This document shows positions 44,813-53,818 of a DNA stretch of 64,000 nucleotides, one piece after another; the first letter of the stretch is position 1, and every line of letters begins with the position of its first letter. The notes beneath the pieces are model-generated. The model was not told where the DNA came from, did no database searches, and was given only the letters and a program-made list of their open reading frames with translations. Position numbers and translations under genes: made by a program. The DNA lies in assembly GCF_002869765.1 (NCBI RefSeq), contig NZ_PNOR01000002.1, forward strand, positions 1-64,000, in the 5' to 3' direction. This DNA is from Deinococcus planocerae (GTDB lineage Bacteria > Deinococcota > Deinococci > Deinococcales > Deinococcaceae).

Positions 44813-46042
44813 ATGGATACTCCAGGAGTCTGGACGCGGGTGCGGGCCTTCGCCCGAGGTGAGCGGGACGCCGAGACGCTGTACGCCTACCGCCAGGCGG
44901 GCGCGCAGGTCCACCCGCTGCTCGACGCCGCCGAGCGCCGCCGCTTCGACCTCACCCTCAGCGGCACCAGTCCCTTCGCGGTGAAGCGCCACGTCGGGCT
45001 CGAACTCGCCTGCGCCTGGAACGCCTTCGCGCTGCAAACCCTGGCCGACAAGATGCTGGAGGCGGACGAGGCCGCCGACCCCGGCACGGTGGGCTTCGTG
45101 CCACCCGTCACCTACGACCAGGTGCAGGCCTACTACGCCGAGGTGGGGCGCTGGCTGGGGTACGCGAGCGAGGCGGGCCATGACCCGGAGTTCGATGTGC
45201 CCGCCGGGACGTTGCCCGCCAGGCTTCCCAAGTGGTCGCCCGTTGAGCCCTGCCCGAGGCCACACCTCGACGCGATGATCGCGGCCCTGGACGCCATGCG
45301 GGTCCACGCCGAGGCCGCCATGCACAATCTGGAGCAGGCCACGCCCGAAGCTGACGCCCCGCGGTTGGCCCGGTTGCGCGGCCAGTTCGAGGGGGCGCTG
45401 TCGAAAGCGAGCTACGTCTCGGGCATGTACCGGCCGGGCGCGTCGTTGGCCCTGCACGAGCAGGTCGAGGAGCACGCCAAAGGGGCCATCGAGGGGCTGT
45501 ACCGGGCCGGGCAACTGATCAGCTACCCGGCGCTGCTGACCGAGGGGGGGCGCAGCGCCTCCCCCCGCAAGGCTAAGGGCAAGGTTCCCCTCCCCCGCAC
45601 GTCCCTCCCCGGGGAGCCGGGCTTCGACCCCTGGGCCATGACCGACCCTAACAGTGTGGACACGCTGCGCAAGGACCCCAACGCCCGGCAGGTGATCGAC
45701 GAGATGTGGGCGCTCGACCCCGACCCGGCGGCGAGCGTGGCCCTGTGGGACGAGATCCGCCGCGCCGTGGACACGGGCGGGGCCGCGGTGGCGAGGAACA
45801 CGCGGGGTCAGCCCCTGGGCTTTTACTTCTGCACGCCATACTGCGCGATCTATGAGGCAAAAAGGCCGCTGGTGATTGGGGACACGCCCATCCGCAAGGG
45901 CCAGCGCTTCACCTTCGAGCGGGCGGCGGAAGGGGTGCGCCTCGGGTACCCCTACAAGCGAGAGATCGTGGTCGGGAACTTCCAGACCGGGGCGGCCATC
46001 GACTACTGCGATCCCGACCAGCCCCCGCCGCACGACGAGTGA
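44813..46042 (+). CDS. Hypothetical protein (409 aa)
   Basis: This is a 409-residue protein with a helical N-terminal half (FAVKRHVGLELACAWNAFALQTLADKMLE; MIAALDAMRVHAEAAMHNLEQATPEAD) and a mixed C-terminal half containing QPLGFYFCTPYCAIYEAKRPLVIGDTPIRKGQRFTF and a final DYCDPDQPPPHDE. No signal peptide is present. The three Cys and several His/Asp in the C-terminal part could bind metal. I do not recognise the family. It is a monocistronic, probably leaderless gene between the NACHT gene and the copper locus. Confidence 0.7.
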   Translation: MDTPGVWTRVRAFARGERDAETLYAYRQAGAQVHPLLDAAERRRFDLTLSGTSPFAVKRHVGLELACAWNAFALQTLADKMLEADEAADPGTVGFVPPVTYDQVQAYYAEVGRWLGYASEAGHDPEFDVPAGTLPARLPKWSPVEPCPRPHLDAMIAALDAMRVHAEAAMHNLEQATPEADAPRLARLRGQFEGALSKASYVSGMYRPGASLALHEQVEEHAKGAIEGLYRAGQLISYPALLTEGGRSASPRKAKGKVPLPRTSLPGEPGFDPWAMTDPNSVDTLRKDPNARQVIDEMWALDPDPAASVALWDEIRRAVDTGGAAVARNTRGQPLGFYFCTPYCAIYEAKRPLVIGDTPIRKGQRFTFERAAEGVRLGYPYKREIVVGNFQTGAAIDYCDPDQPPPHDE

Positions 46043-46089
46043 CCGCCCGGGACACCCTCCTCATCCGCGGCCCGTAACCTGAGGGGGTC

Positions 46090-46467
46090 GTGAAGACCGC
46101 CCGTCCGGTCCCCCTGCCTTGGATGCGCCTGCTGGCGGGACTCCTGACGGTGCTGGCGGCCTTCGCCTTTCAGGCGCGGACGGGCCAGGGGGTGGCGCCC
46201 CTGTTCGTGGGCCAGGCCCAGCCCGGCGCTCCGGCACCGCACCATCACCCTGGGGACGAGACCCCACGGCGGCCCTCGGTCCCCCACGCTCACGGCGCCC
46301 ACTGCCTGTTCTGTCTGACCCAGGCCTACGGGCTGGAGGCCAGCGTGCCGGAACTGGTCACGGGGTCGCCCCGCTCGCCGCCGCCCCCGGCGGTCTTCAC
46401 CCTTCCGATGAGCCGGGCGCTGCCCCGGCACGCGGACGCCCGCGCGCCACCCCCCTGGCCGAGCTGA
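46090..46467 (+). CDS. DUF2946-type exported protein of copper locus
   Basis: The 125-residue protein starts at GTG (GAGGGGGTC upstream; TAACCT -10 at 46075). It has an N-terminal hydrophobic signal ([18 protein letters not shown]), a His-rich middle (APHHHPGDE), and [19 protein letters not shown] with the CxxC of the DUF2946 family. These small proteins occur with copper-uptake genes. The C-terminus is Pro/Arg-rich. It is first in a run with YcnI, CopC and CopD genes. Confidence 0.7.
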   Translation: MKTARPVPLPWMRLLAGLLTVLAAFAFQARTGQGVAPLFVGQAQPGAPAPHHHPGDETPRRPSVPHAHGAHCLFCLTQAYGLEASVPELVTGSPRSPPPPAVFTLPMSRALPRHADARAPPPWPS

Positions 46468-46497
46468 CCCACCCCCGGGTGGGCGTCCGCGTCCGTC

Positions 46498-47043
46498 ATG
46501 CCGACGCCTCCCACGGCGTGGCCCCCGAACAACCCCAACCCACACCCGGCGCGCGGCGACCCCCGGGGTCGCCGTTCCTTCCTCCTGGAGGTCTCGACGG
46601 TCAACCGACCCCTGCCTCTCCTCCTCGCCCTGCTGCTGCCCGTCGCCGCCGCCCACGCCACCGTCCGCACCGAGACCGGCGCGGGCGAATCGAAGGTCGG
46701 CGTCTCGGAGACCTACCGCCTGAACGTGCCCACCGAAAAGGCCGTCGCCACCACCCAGGTTCGCCTCGTCGTCCCGGCGGGCGTGACGATCACCCGCTTT
46801 CAGGTCACCCCCGGGTTCACCCGCACGGTCAAGACGAACGAGGCGGGGCTGATCACGGAAGTGACCTGGCGGGGCCGCATCGCCCCGCAGGAGTACGCCC
46901 GCTTCTATTTCCAGGCCCGCAACCCGGACGCGGCGGGCCCCGTGAGCTGGAAGATCTACCAGACCTACAGCGACGGCAGCGTGGCGCCCTGGGACGACAG
47001 CGACCCCGAGAAGGCCCCCGCCAGCACCATCACCGTCCAGTAA
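46498..47043 (+). CDS. YcnI/DUF1775 copper-binding protein
   Basis: The 181-residue frame contains a signal peptide ([17 protein letters not shown], about 38-54) and then the YcnI-like domain: a His-Ala-Thr-Val start after cleavage, [65 protein letters not shown] and a Trp-rich end. YcnI proteins bind Cu(II) through the mature N-terminal His. The only ATG (46498) is 37 codons before the signal peptide, while GGAGG lies at 46587-46591 before a non-standard codon, so the start is uncertain. Confidence 0.75.
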   Translation: MPTPPTAWPPNNPNPHPARGDPRGRRSFLLEVSTVNRPLPLLLALLLPVAAAHATVRTETGAGESKVGVSETYRLNVPTEKAVATTQVRLVVPAGVTITRFQVTPGFTRTVKTNEAGLITEVTWRGRIAPQEYARFYFQARNPDAAGPVSWKIYQTYSDGSVAPWDDSDPEKAPASTITVQ

Positions 47044-47093
47044 GAGCGGGGAACGGGGGGAGCACCCCGTTCCCCTTCCAACAGGAGTTCTCC

Positions 47094-47516
47094 ATGATCC
47101 TCAAGCGCCTCCTTGCCCTGCTCACCCTCACCCTGGGCGCCGCCCTCGCGCACACCGAGGTCACCGCCGTCACCCCCACCGGGGGCGCCACGGTGGCTGC
47201 CCCCCGGCAGGTCACCCTGACCCTCAGCGAGCCGGTCAGCCTGCGTTTTTCCACCTTCAAGGTCTACCCGCTCACCGCCAGCGGCAACGCCGCCGCCGTG
47301 CAGCAGGCCGCCGCCACCCTCGCCAGGACGGCCCTCGACGCCAGGAACGACGCGGCGGCCCGGGCGGACACGCCCCAGACCCGCACGGGCATGGCGGCGC
47401 GGGTCGTCCTGCCCCTCAAGGCCGGGCTGAAGCCGGGCCTGTACGCGGTCCTGTGGCGCCTCGCCTCGGAAGACGGTCACCCGATCAGCGGGCAGCGCGT
47501 CTTTCGGGTGAAGTGA
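47094..47516 (+). CDS. copC: CopC periplasmic copper-binding protein
   Basis: The 140-residue protein has a signal peptide ([19 protein letters not shown]) and the CopC beta-barrel. The mature start is HTEV, then [33 protein letters not shown], and the closing [29 protein letters not shown] with the conserved D-G-H. The N-terminal His and this His are the Cu(II) site. AGGAG precedes the ATG. It overlaps copD by GTGA. With YcnI and CopD it forms a copper import or tolerance operon. Confidence 0.88.
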   Translation: MILKRLLALLTLTLGAALAHTEVTAVTPTGGATVAAPRQVTLTLSEPVSLRFSTFKVYPLTASGNAAAVQQAAATLARTALDARNDAAARADTPQTRTGMAARVVLPLKAGLKPGLYAVLWRLASEDGHPISGQRVFRVK

Positions 47517-48286
47517 CGCCGGCCGCCGCCAGCCTGCTCACCTTCGCCGGGCTGGCCCTGCTGCTGGGCGGCGCGCTCGCCCGGCGCCGTCTGGCGGGTC
47601 TGGTCGGAGCCCTGCCCGGCGGGTGGCCCGGCTGGCAGGGGGCCGGCGCACTCCTGATCGCCCTGGGGGTGGCCCTGCACGTCGGGGGCACGCTGACGGC
47701 CCTGGGGTTCACCGCCCCCGCCGACGTGCTCGCCTACCTCACCTCGACTGTGCCGGGCCGGGCGGCCCTGACCACGCTGCTGGGGGCGGCCGTGCTCCTG
47801 ACCGGCGAGGGGTGGGGCCGGTCCACGGTCCCCGTGGGGCTGGGGGCGGCCGTGACCCTCTGGGGGGTGGGGGGCGACCTCCCCATGCGCGCGGCCCACG
47901 CCCTGCACGCCGGGGCGATGGCCGCCTGGACCGGGGGCGTGCTGGTGCTGTCCTGCGGGCGGGGCACGAACTGGCGGGCGGCGGCCCGGGCCTTCACGCC
48001 GGTCGCGCTGGGGGGCGTCGTGCTGCTGTCGCTGACGGGCCTCTTCATGGGCCTGCACCACGCGGGTCCCGCCCAGGCCTGGCCCGGGAGCGGGTACGGC
48101 ACCACCCTGCTGCTGAAGCTGGGGGTCTTCGCGGCCACGCTGGTCACCGCGGTGGGCGTCCGCCGGACGCTGGCCCCGCACACGGCCTCCTTTCCCCGGG
48201 CGGCCCTGATGGTCGAGGCCGGCCTGCTGCTCGCGGTGCTGGGGGTCACCGCCGTGCTGGTGGGCAGCGTGCCTCCCCGGACCTGA
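47513..48286 (+). CDS. copD: CopD-family copper membrane protein
   Basis: The 257-residue protein has about eight hydrophobic segments. Its CopD core is [24 protein letters not shown] and [28 protein letters not shown], ending [29 protein letters not shown]. The conserved His and Met in these helices bind copper. The GTG start overlaps the copC stop. CopC delivers copper to CopD for transport across the membrane. Confidence 0.85.
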   Translation: MTPAAASLLTFAGLALLLGGALARRRLAGLVGALPGGWPGWQGAGALLIALGVALHVGGTLTALGFTAPADVLAYLTSTVPGRAALTTLLGAAVLLTGEGWGRSTVPVGLGAAVTLWGVGGDLPMRAAHALHAGAMAAWTGGVLVLSCGRGTNWRAAARAFTPVALGGVVLLSLTGLFMGLHHAGPAQAWPGSGYGTTLLLKLGVFAATLVTAVGVRRTLAPHTASFPRAALMVEAGLLLAVLGVTAVLVGSVPPRT

Positions 48287-48437
48287 GTCGTCCACGGGGT
48301 CGAGCGTCCGTCCGAACGGCGGGGCGCGGCTTTGCGCTGGACAGTTCCCAGCGATCCTGAGCCGGCCCCGCTGCCCGAAGGAGGAAAAATAGAGCTTGAA
48401 TAGAGGTTCCATGGTAGGATGACGCGGGGGTGAAGGG

Positions 48438-48812
48438 ATGACGACCACGGAAGGACCGACCGCCCACCTGCTGATGGACGCGCGTGACCCGCGTAGCGGC
48501 AAGCTGGACGCCCGGCGGGTGGCGGGCACCTTCGGGCTGACCATGCGCGAACTCGCCCAGGCGCTGGAGCGTGATCCCAGCGGGCTGAGCAAGCACCCCA
48601 CCAGCGATTCGCTCCAGGAACCGCTGCACGAGTTGGAGGAGATCGGGCTGCATCTCAGGGAGGTCTTCGGGGACCTGGGGGTGGGCCGGATGTGGCTGCG
48701 CGCCCCCAACCCGGTGCTGGGGGGCCGGGCGCCGCTGTCGTACCTGCTCGAACGGCGGCCGGTGGCCGTGCAGCGCCTGTTGCTGCTGGCGGAGACGGGC
48801 ACGCCGACCTGA
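48438..48812 (+). CDS. Xre/MbcA/ParS (DUF2384)-type antitoxin
   Basis: The 124-residue protein has an N-terminal Xre-like helix-turn-helix (VAGTFGLTMRELAQALERDPSGLSKHPTSDSLQEPLHEL) and a C-terminal DUF2384 toxin-binding part with the signature WLRAPNPVLGGRAPLSYLLER. GGGGGTGAAGGG precedes the ATG. It overlaps the RES toxin gene by 1 nt (TGATG), the normal order for RES-Xre modules. It should neutralise the toxin and repress the operon. TAGGAT at 48415 is a possible -10. Confidence 0.88.
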   Translation: MTTTEGPTAHLLMDARDPRSGKLDARRVAGTFGLTMRELAQALERDPSGLSKHPTSDSLQEPLHELEEIGLHLREVFGDLGVGRMWLRAPNPVLGGRAPLSYLLERRPVAVQRLLLLAETGTPT

Positions 48813-49435
48813 TGCGGCGGGGCGAGGACCTGGGACGCGCGCTGCTCGACGCTCCCCTGTGGACCCCGACCCGGGTCATCGATGCCTACCGCACGGTGCC
48901 GCTGGTCGCGCTGCGCAAGTACAGCCCCGACCCCCTGAACACCGCCGGTTCGGTGGTGACGGGGGGGCGGTACAACGCGCCGCAGGAGTTTCCGGAGGCG
49001 CACGAACTGCTGTACCTAGCCGAGAACACGGCCGTCGCCCACGCCGAGGCCAGGGTGATCACGGCCGTTATGGGCCCGCCGGGGGTGGTCATCGGGCCCG
49101 GGCCGGACCAGCGCCCCCGGCTGGACATCACCGTCAACTTGCGCCTGCGGGCGGTTCTCGACCTCACCGACCCCGGGGTGCAGGCGCACCTTGACGTGGG
49201 GGCGGGCGACCTCGTTCAGGAGTGGCTGCCGCTGAACCTGGACGGGCACCTCGCCCTCACGCAGCTCCTCGGGCGGGCGGTCCTGGACAGCGCCCGGTAT
49301 GACGCCATCCGTTACCCCAGCGCCCGCTACCCCGGCGGGCGCAACTACGCCGTGTTCCCGCAGCGGGTGGCCCCCGCTGACCGGGCCGTCTACGACCCGG
49401 AAGGCGAATTGGCGGTGTTCCAACGGCGGACCTGA
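48812..49435 (+). CDS. RES-domain toxin (NAD+-degrading)
   Basis: The 207-residue protein is a RES domain. An early Arg (LRKYSPDPLNTAGSVVTGGRYNAPQEFPEAHELLYLAENTAVAHAEA) carries the conserved G-x-R-[YW]-N and the Glu of the Arg-Glu-Ser set, and the Ser is in ARYDAIRYPSARYPGGRNYAVF. RES toxins (ParT, MbcT, Res) cleave or phosphorolyse NAD+ and stop growth. Together with the overlapping antitoxin it stabilises the plasmid or acts in phage defence. Confidence 0.87.
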   Translation: MRRGEDLGRALLDAPLWTPTRVIDAYRTVPLVALRKYSPDPLNTAGSVVTGGRYNAPQEFPEAHELLYLAENTAVAHAEARVITAVMGPPGVVIGPGPDQRPRLDITVNLRLRAVLDLTDPGVQAHLDVGAGDLVQEWLPLNLDGHLALTQLLGRAVLDSARYDAIRYPSARYPGGRNYAVFPQRVAPADRAVYDPEGELAVFQRRT

Positions 49436-49639
49436 CCCTCCCCCCGCCGGGTTCGGCGTCGTTCACCGCGGCGCACCTGCCGGGAGTCCGCAAAAACAGG
49501 GCGCCGGATTCGCTTCTTCCGGTTGAACGTCACGGCCAGGGACGGGCGCGTGGGCGTCCCCAGCACACCCTCAAGGGACCGTCAAGGGGAATCCCGGGGT
49601 GGATGAGCCACCGTGGACGTCCAGCCAGCAAGATGGGGA

Positions 49640-50521
49640 ATGGCGCGCTTCCTGCTCCTCCGGTGTGCATTGGCCCTCTCCGTCCTGGGAGGCGTGGCCT
49701 CGGCCCTCCCCGCGAGCGTCACCCTGGGGAATATCCGCCATGAGTACCAGGGGCCGGACAACTGCGCTCCGGTCACCTCCCTGACCGTCCTGGGGTACTA
49801 CGGCACCCGCGTCACCCAGGCCCAGGCGGCGACCGCCATGAAGGACTCTCCCAGCGACCCGCAGGTCACCAGCCTGGAACTCGCCGCCTACCTGGGGCGG
49901 TTCGGGCTGCGCAGCGTGATCCGGTACGCGGGGGACGCGGAGGTGTTGCGGGACCTGCTCTCCCGGGGCTTCCCGGTCGTGCTGCAACAGCGCCTCAGGG
50001 CGGGCAGCAACGTCGCCCACTTCCGCACGGTCTACGGGTATGGCCCGGGTTACTTCCTGGTGAGCGACCCGCTGCGGGGCCCCTCGCTGCGCCTGAGCAC
50101 CGCCGAGCTGCTGGAGCTGTGGCGTTTCTACAACGGGGAGTACCTGGTGGCTTACCCCCCGGCGAAGGAGGGGCAGGTGCGCGCGGCGCTGGGCGACGAC
50201 TTCAGCGCGCGGGCCAACTGGCGGCACCTGAAGCGGCACGGGGACCAGGACACCCGGGCCCGGCCGAACGACCCGTACGTCTGGTGGGGGCTGGGCAAGG
50301 CGAACCTGCGGCTGGGCGACGTCCGGGCCGCCGTGTCCAACTTCGACCGGGCGGTGGCGCTCGGCGTGCCCACCCTGTACTTCCTGTACCGGCAGGAGGC
50401 GTTCGAGGCCTGGACCCAGGCGGGCGACCACCGCAAGACGCTCCGGTGGACGGCGCTGGCCCTGAAGGCCTTTCCGGACAGCAAGGAACTTCAGCAGTTC
50501 CGGCGGCGGGCCGGGGGATAG
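49640..50521 (+). CDS. Secreted C39-like peptidase domain with TPR tail
   Basis: From the ATG at 49640 the 293-residue protein has a signal peptide (MARFLLLRCALALSVLGGVASA) and a C39-like domain in which DNCAPVTSLTVLGYYG gives Cys42, VAHFRTVYGYG gives His127 and LVSDPLR gives Asp143. It is followed by TPR-like helices (VWWGLGKANLRLGDVRAAVSNFDRAVALG, about 217-290). The usual NCGP is NCAP here. It is the third C39-like protein of the window and, unlike the others, ends in a protein-interaction tail, so it may act as a scaffold or adaptor. Confidence 0.78.
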   Translation: MARFLLLRCALALSVLGGVASALPASVTLGNIRHEYQGPDNCAPVTSLTVLGYYGTRVTQAQAATAMKDSPSDPQVTSLELAAYLGRFGLRSVIRYAGDAEVLRDLLSRGFPVVLQQRLRAGSNVAHFRTVYGYGPGYFLVSDPLRGPSLRLSTAELLELWRFYNGEYLVAYPPAKEGQVRAALGDDFSARANWRHLKRHGDQDTRARPNDPYVWWGLGKANLRLGDVRAAVSNFDRAVALGVPTLYFLYRQEAFEAWTQAGDHRKTLRWTALALKAFPDSKELQQFRRRAGG

Positions 50522-50635
50522 GGGTCGCCATCGCCTCCCCGCGGAGAAAAGAGCCTGACCCCTGGAGCGGCCAGACGGCCCTTGAACCTGGCTGGGCCGG
50601 GGAGGGGGGACGGCGATCCAGTAAGCTGCGGGGGC

Positions 50636-51364
50636 ATGTGCGCCCGCCTCTGCCCGCCCGCACGGCGTGGGCTTCGCCTCCTGCCCCTGGCCTGCGCCGC
50701 CCTCCTGGGCCTCGCGGGCGCCCACGGGGAGCAGCTCTCGGACCTGCGGGGCACCACCCTGTGCCTGGACCCGGCCTCCGTCGGGGTGACCTTTGAGGAA
50801 CTGGCGCCCGCCCGGGCGGCGCGGGCCCGGCAGGAAATTCTCCCCGTGCTGCAACGGGAACTCCCCGCCTCACTGAGCCGCGCGGGCGTCCGGCACGAGG
50901 TCCGCCCCTCCTGCGCGGGCCGCGACGGCCTCACCCGGTTGGAGGTGGGTGTCCGCTTCCTCGACCCCCGCCACTACCTCGGCTTCGGCGATCCCGCCTA
51001 CAGCTACGACGTGGGGATCAGGGTCAGCAATCCCGCGTCCGCGGGGGCAAGCATGGCCGGGGTGGTTGGGGCCCGCCGGGGGTTCTCGTCGGGCTGGGCC
51101 GACATCCATTCCGAGTCCCGCACCGGGCGGCCCTTCGAGGAGGCCGTGGTCGGGTGGGGGGAAGAACAGATGCGCGACCTGATCGCGGCCTGGCGGCGCG
51201 ACAACCCCTCTCCCGCCGAGCGCGTCGCCCGGCTGGGTCCCCTCGCGCTGGGGCTGCTGGGGCTCCTGGTCGGCACGGCGCTCACCGGGCTGGGGTGGTG
51301 GGTGCGGCGCCGGCCGCGCCCGAGCACGGCCGGCCGGTCACGGCGGCCCAGGGGAGCGGGGTAG
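50636..51364 (+). CDS. Exported protein with C-terminal membrane anchor
   Basis: The 242-residue protein starts at the ATG at 50636, 8 nt after TAAGCT (leaderless-like). It has a signal sequence (LRLLPLACAALLGLAGAHG), a 150-residue extracytoplasmic domain (TTLCLDPASVGVTFEELAPARAARARQEILPVLQRELP) and a C-terminal membrane helix (LGPLALGLLGLLVGTALTGLGWWV) with a basic end. Family not recognised. It directly precedes the YtkA-like lipoprotein gene and should be in that operon. Confidence 0.6.
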   Translation: MCARLCPPARRGLRLLPLACAALLGLAGAHGEQLSDLRGTTLCLDPASVGVTFEELAPARAARARQEILPVLQRELPASLSRAGVRHEVRPSCAGRDGLTRLEVGVRFLDPRHYLGFGDPAYSYDVGIRVSNPASAGASMAGVVGARRGFSSGWADIHSESRTGRPFEEAVVGWGEEQMRDLIAAWRRDNPSPAERVARLGPLALGLLGLLVGTALTGLGWWVRRRPRPSTAGRSRRPRGAG

Positions 51365-51365
51365 C

Positions 51366-51773
51366 ATGACCAGGACGCGCCCACCCCCCATGCCGACCCG
51401 ACCGCCCACGCCCCGCTTCCCCTTCCGGGTTGGTGTCCTGGCCCTGGGCCTCACGCTGGGGGCCTGCCGCGCCCCGGCCGCCCGTGACGTGGACGTGCGC
51501 CTGACCACCCGGCCCGACCCCGCGCGGGTGGGGCCCACCCGGCTGGACCTCACGCTCGGCATGCCCGTCACGTCGGTCCGCGTCGAGGGCAACATGACCC
51601 ACGCGGGCATGGCCCCGGTGCGCGCCCAGGCCATGCCCGCCGGGAACGGACGGTACGTGGTGGACGCCTTCGACTTCAACATGGCCGGGGACTGGGTGGT
51701 AACGGTCACCGCCCGCGCCGGGGACGGGCGGACGCTCACCACCGACGTACCGCTGACGGTGGCTGCCCCGTGA
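51366..51773 (+). CDS. YtkA/FixH-like lipoprotein
   Basis: The 135-residue protein has a lipobox (ALGLTLGAC) and then an immunoglobulin-like YtkA domain: DVDVRLTTRPDPARVGPTRLDLTLGMPVTSVRVEGNMTHAGMAPVRAQAMPAGNGRYVVDAFDFNMAGDWVVTVTA. The Met and His residues (NMTHAGM, FNMAGDW) are typical of copper-linked YtkA/FixH proteins. It overlaps the next gene by GTGA. Confidence 0.75.
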   Translation: MTRTRPPPMPTRPPTPRFPFRVGVLALGLTLGACRAPAARDVDVRLTTRPDPARVGPTRLDLTLGMPVTSVRVEGNMTHAGMAPVRAQAMPAGNGRYVVDAFDFNMAGDWVVTVTARAGDGRTLTTDVPLTVAAP

Positions 51774-53242
51774 GCCTCGGGCGTACCGCGCCCAGGCTGG
51801 ACCTGCTGCGCCTGCCCGGCCTCGGCCGGTTCGCGCGCTGGCGGTACGCCCGCCTGACCCTGCAACTGCCGCTCCTGGCCCTGGCGCTGCTCGCCGTGTT
51901 CGACGGCCTGATCGGGCGCCAGGTCGCCCCCCAGAACCTCGCCACCGTCTCGGTGTGGCTGCACTACCGCGGCCTGCTGGTCCTGGCGCTGCTGGTGCTG
52001 GGCAACCTCTTCTGCGCGGCCTGCCCGCTGATGCTCACGCGCGGCCCGAGTCGCCTGCTGGGCCGGTTCCTGCCCCGGCTCTCCTGGCCGCGGGCCCTGC
52101 GGAACAAATTCCTGGTGCTGGGCCTGACCGTGGCCTTCCTGTTCGCCTACGAACTCTTCGACCTGTGGGCGAGTCCCTGGCTGACCGCCTGGCTGATCGT
52201 GGGGTACTTCGGGGCGGCGCTGGCGGTGGACAGCCTCTTTCCCGCCGGGACCTTCTGCAAGTACGTGTGCCCGCTCGGCAACTTCAACTTCGCCCTCTCG
52301 CACGTCAGCCCGGCGCAGATCACGGCGCGCGACCCCGACGTGTGCCGCTCCTGCGCGGGGCAGTATTGCGTGAACGGCCGCGTGGAGGGGGCCGGGGGGC
52401 GCGGCACGCTTGGCGGTCCGTCCGCCCCCCTGCTGCAACTGGAACCGCTCCCCGGCGCCCAGACCTTTCCCGGCTGCGAGACCACGCTATTCGTGCCGCA
52501 GATGCGCAGTAACCAGGACTGCACCCTCTGCCTGAACTGCGTGCGGGCCTGCCCCCACGACAATGTGGCCCTCGCGGTGCGCGCGCCGACCCGGTCCTGG
52601 GCCCGCTGGCGCCCGCGGGCGGACCTCGCGTTGCTGGGGACCGTGCTGCTCCTGGGGGGCGTCGCCAATGCCTGGGCGATGGTCCCGGGCTTCCGCCGGG
52701 CGGCCCAGGCGGTCGCCGCGCTGGTGCATACCCGCAGCGAGGCCCTGGTGCTGCTGATCCTGCTGGGCGGGCTGCTCCTGGGCGGGACCGCGCTCACCCT
52801 GGCGGTCTTCCGGCTCTCCAGCCGCCTGGCCGGCCACCCCGAGGGCACCCGGCGGGCGGCGCGGCGCTGGGGGGTCGTGGTCTTCCCGCTCGCCTTCGCC
52901 ATCTGGGCGGGGCACACCAGCTTCCACTTCCTGACCGGGTGGGCCAGCATCGTCCCCGTCACCCAGCAGGCCCTGGGGCGGCTCGGGCTGTTCGCCGGGT
53001 CGCCCGACTGGACGCTGGCGGCCCTGGTGCCCGAGAACCTGCTGTTCCCGTTGCAGGTGGCGCTGCTGTACGCCGGGTACGGGGCCAGCTCGTACCTGGC
53101 CGTCCGTGTGGCCCGCGACGGGGGGGCCTGGTGGGCCGCCGGGCCGCTGCTCGCCTGGCTGACCGTGCTCGCGGTCCTCACGGTCCTGATCCTAGGGCAA
53201 CCGATGGAGTTGCGGGGCACCCTGCTGGACGGGGGCCGATGA
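51770..53242 (+). CDS. NapH/CcoG-like 4Fe-4S membrane protein
   Basis: The 490-residue protein has about ten hydrophobic segments. Its cysteine clusters are FCAACP and FCKYVCPLGNFNF in membrane loops, VCRSCAGQYC, and a ferredoxin motif DCTLCLNCVRACPHDN in the cytoplasmic part. This fits the NosR/NapH/CcoG group of polyferredoxin membrane proteins that pass electrons to periplasmic partners. With a YtkA/FixH-like partner, Cu(II) reduction as in CcoG is a reasonable guess. GTG start, coupled to the genes on both sides. Confidence 0.78.
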   Translation: MSLGRTAPRLDLLRLPGLGRFARWRYARLTLQLPLLALALLAVFDGLIGRQVAPQNLATVSVWLHYRGLLVLALLVLGNLFCAACPLMLTRGPSRLLGRFLPRLSWPRALRNKFLVLGLTVAFLFAYELFDLWASPWLTAWLIVGYFGAALAVDSLFPAGTFCKYVCPLGNFNFALSHVSPAQITARDPDVCRSCAGQYCVNGRVEGAGGRGTLGGPSAPLLQLEPLPGAQTFPGCETTLFVPQMRSNQDCTLCLNCVRACPHDNVALAVRAPTRSWARWRPRADLALLGTVLLLGGVANAWAMVPGFRRAAQAVAALVHTRSEALVLLILLGGLLLGGTALTLAVFRLSSRLAGHPEGTRRAARRWGVVVFPLAFAIWAGHTSFHFLTGWASIVPVTQQALGRLGLFAGSPDWTLAALVPENLLFPLQVALLYAGYGASSYLAVRVARDGGAWWAAGPLLAWLTVLAVLTVLILGQPMELRGTLLDGGR

Positions 53243-53796
53243 GGGGCCCCGCCACCCTGCTCGTGCTGCTGCTCACCTCGGTGGCGCTGGCGCACAGCGA
53301 GCCCGTGGAGGTCACCACCTCGCTCACCCCGGTTCCGGGCGCCGTGCAGGTGGCGGCCGAACTCGTCGGGCAGACCAGCGGCCTGCCGGTTCGGGGCGCG
53401 GCCGTCGAGGTGCAGGTCTCGCGCGACACGGGAGCGCCGCCCCAGCAGGAGGCCGTGCCCACCGGGGCCCTGCTCGGCCGGGCCCCCCTCGCGGCGGGGG
53501 AGCGGGGACGGTACACCGGGAGGCTGTCCGGGCTCCCCCCCGGCCGCTACGTCCTGACGGTGGTGGACACCACCTACCGGGGTGAGGCGGCGGTGGCCGC
53601 CCGGGCCTTCACCCTGTCCGGCCAGCCCACCCGGGTGGCGGTGGTGTTGCCGGTCACGTCCACGCCGCGGCGCTACGTGGTCTCCGCCCTGCTCGGCCTG
53701 TCGGTCGCGCCGCTGATCCTGGTCATCATGACGGTGGTGACGGCACGCCAGCGGCGCCGTGCCGGGAGAGGCGGTGGTCCTGGGCGGTCGCCCTGA
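53239..53796 (+). CDS. Exported protein with C-terminal membrane helix
   Basis: The 185-residue protein has a signal peptide (LLVLLLTSVALA) with mature start HSEPVEVTTSL, an Ig/CNA-B-like beta domain (GRYTGRLSGLPPGRYVLTVVDTTYRG), and a C-terminal helix (YVVSALLGLSVAPLILVIMTVV) with a basic tail. The mature N-terminal His recalls CopC/YcnI copper sites. It overlaps the 4Fe-4S gene by ATGA and closes the operon. Confidence 0.65.
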   Translation: MRGPATLLVLLLTSVALAHSEPVEVTTSLTPVPGAVQVAAELVGQTSGLPVRGAAVEVQVSRDTGAPPQQEAVPTGALLGRAPLAAGERGRYTGRLSGLPPGRYVLTVVDTTYRGEAAVAARAFTLSGQPTRVAVVLPVTSTPRRYVVSALLGLSVAPLILVIMTVVTARQRRRAGRGGGPGRSP

Positions 53797-53818
53797 AGTG
53801 GCGGGCGGCCCTCACCGT

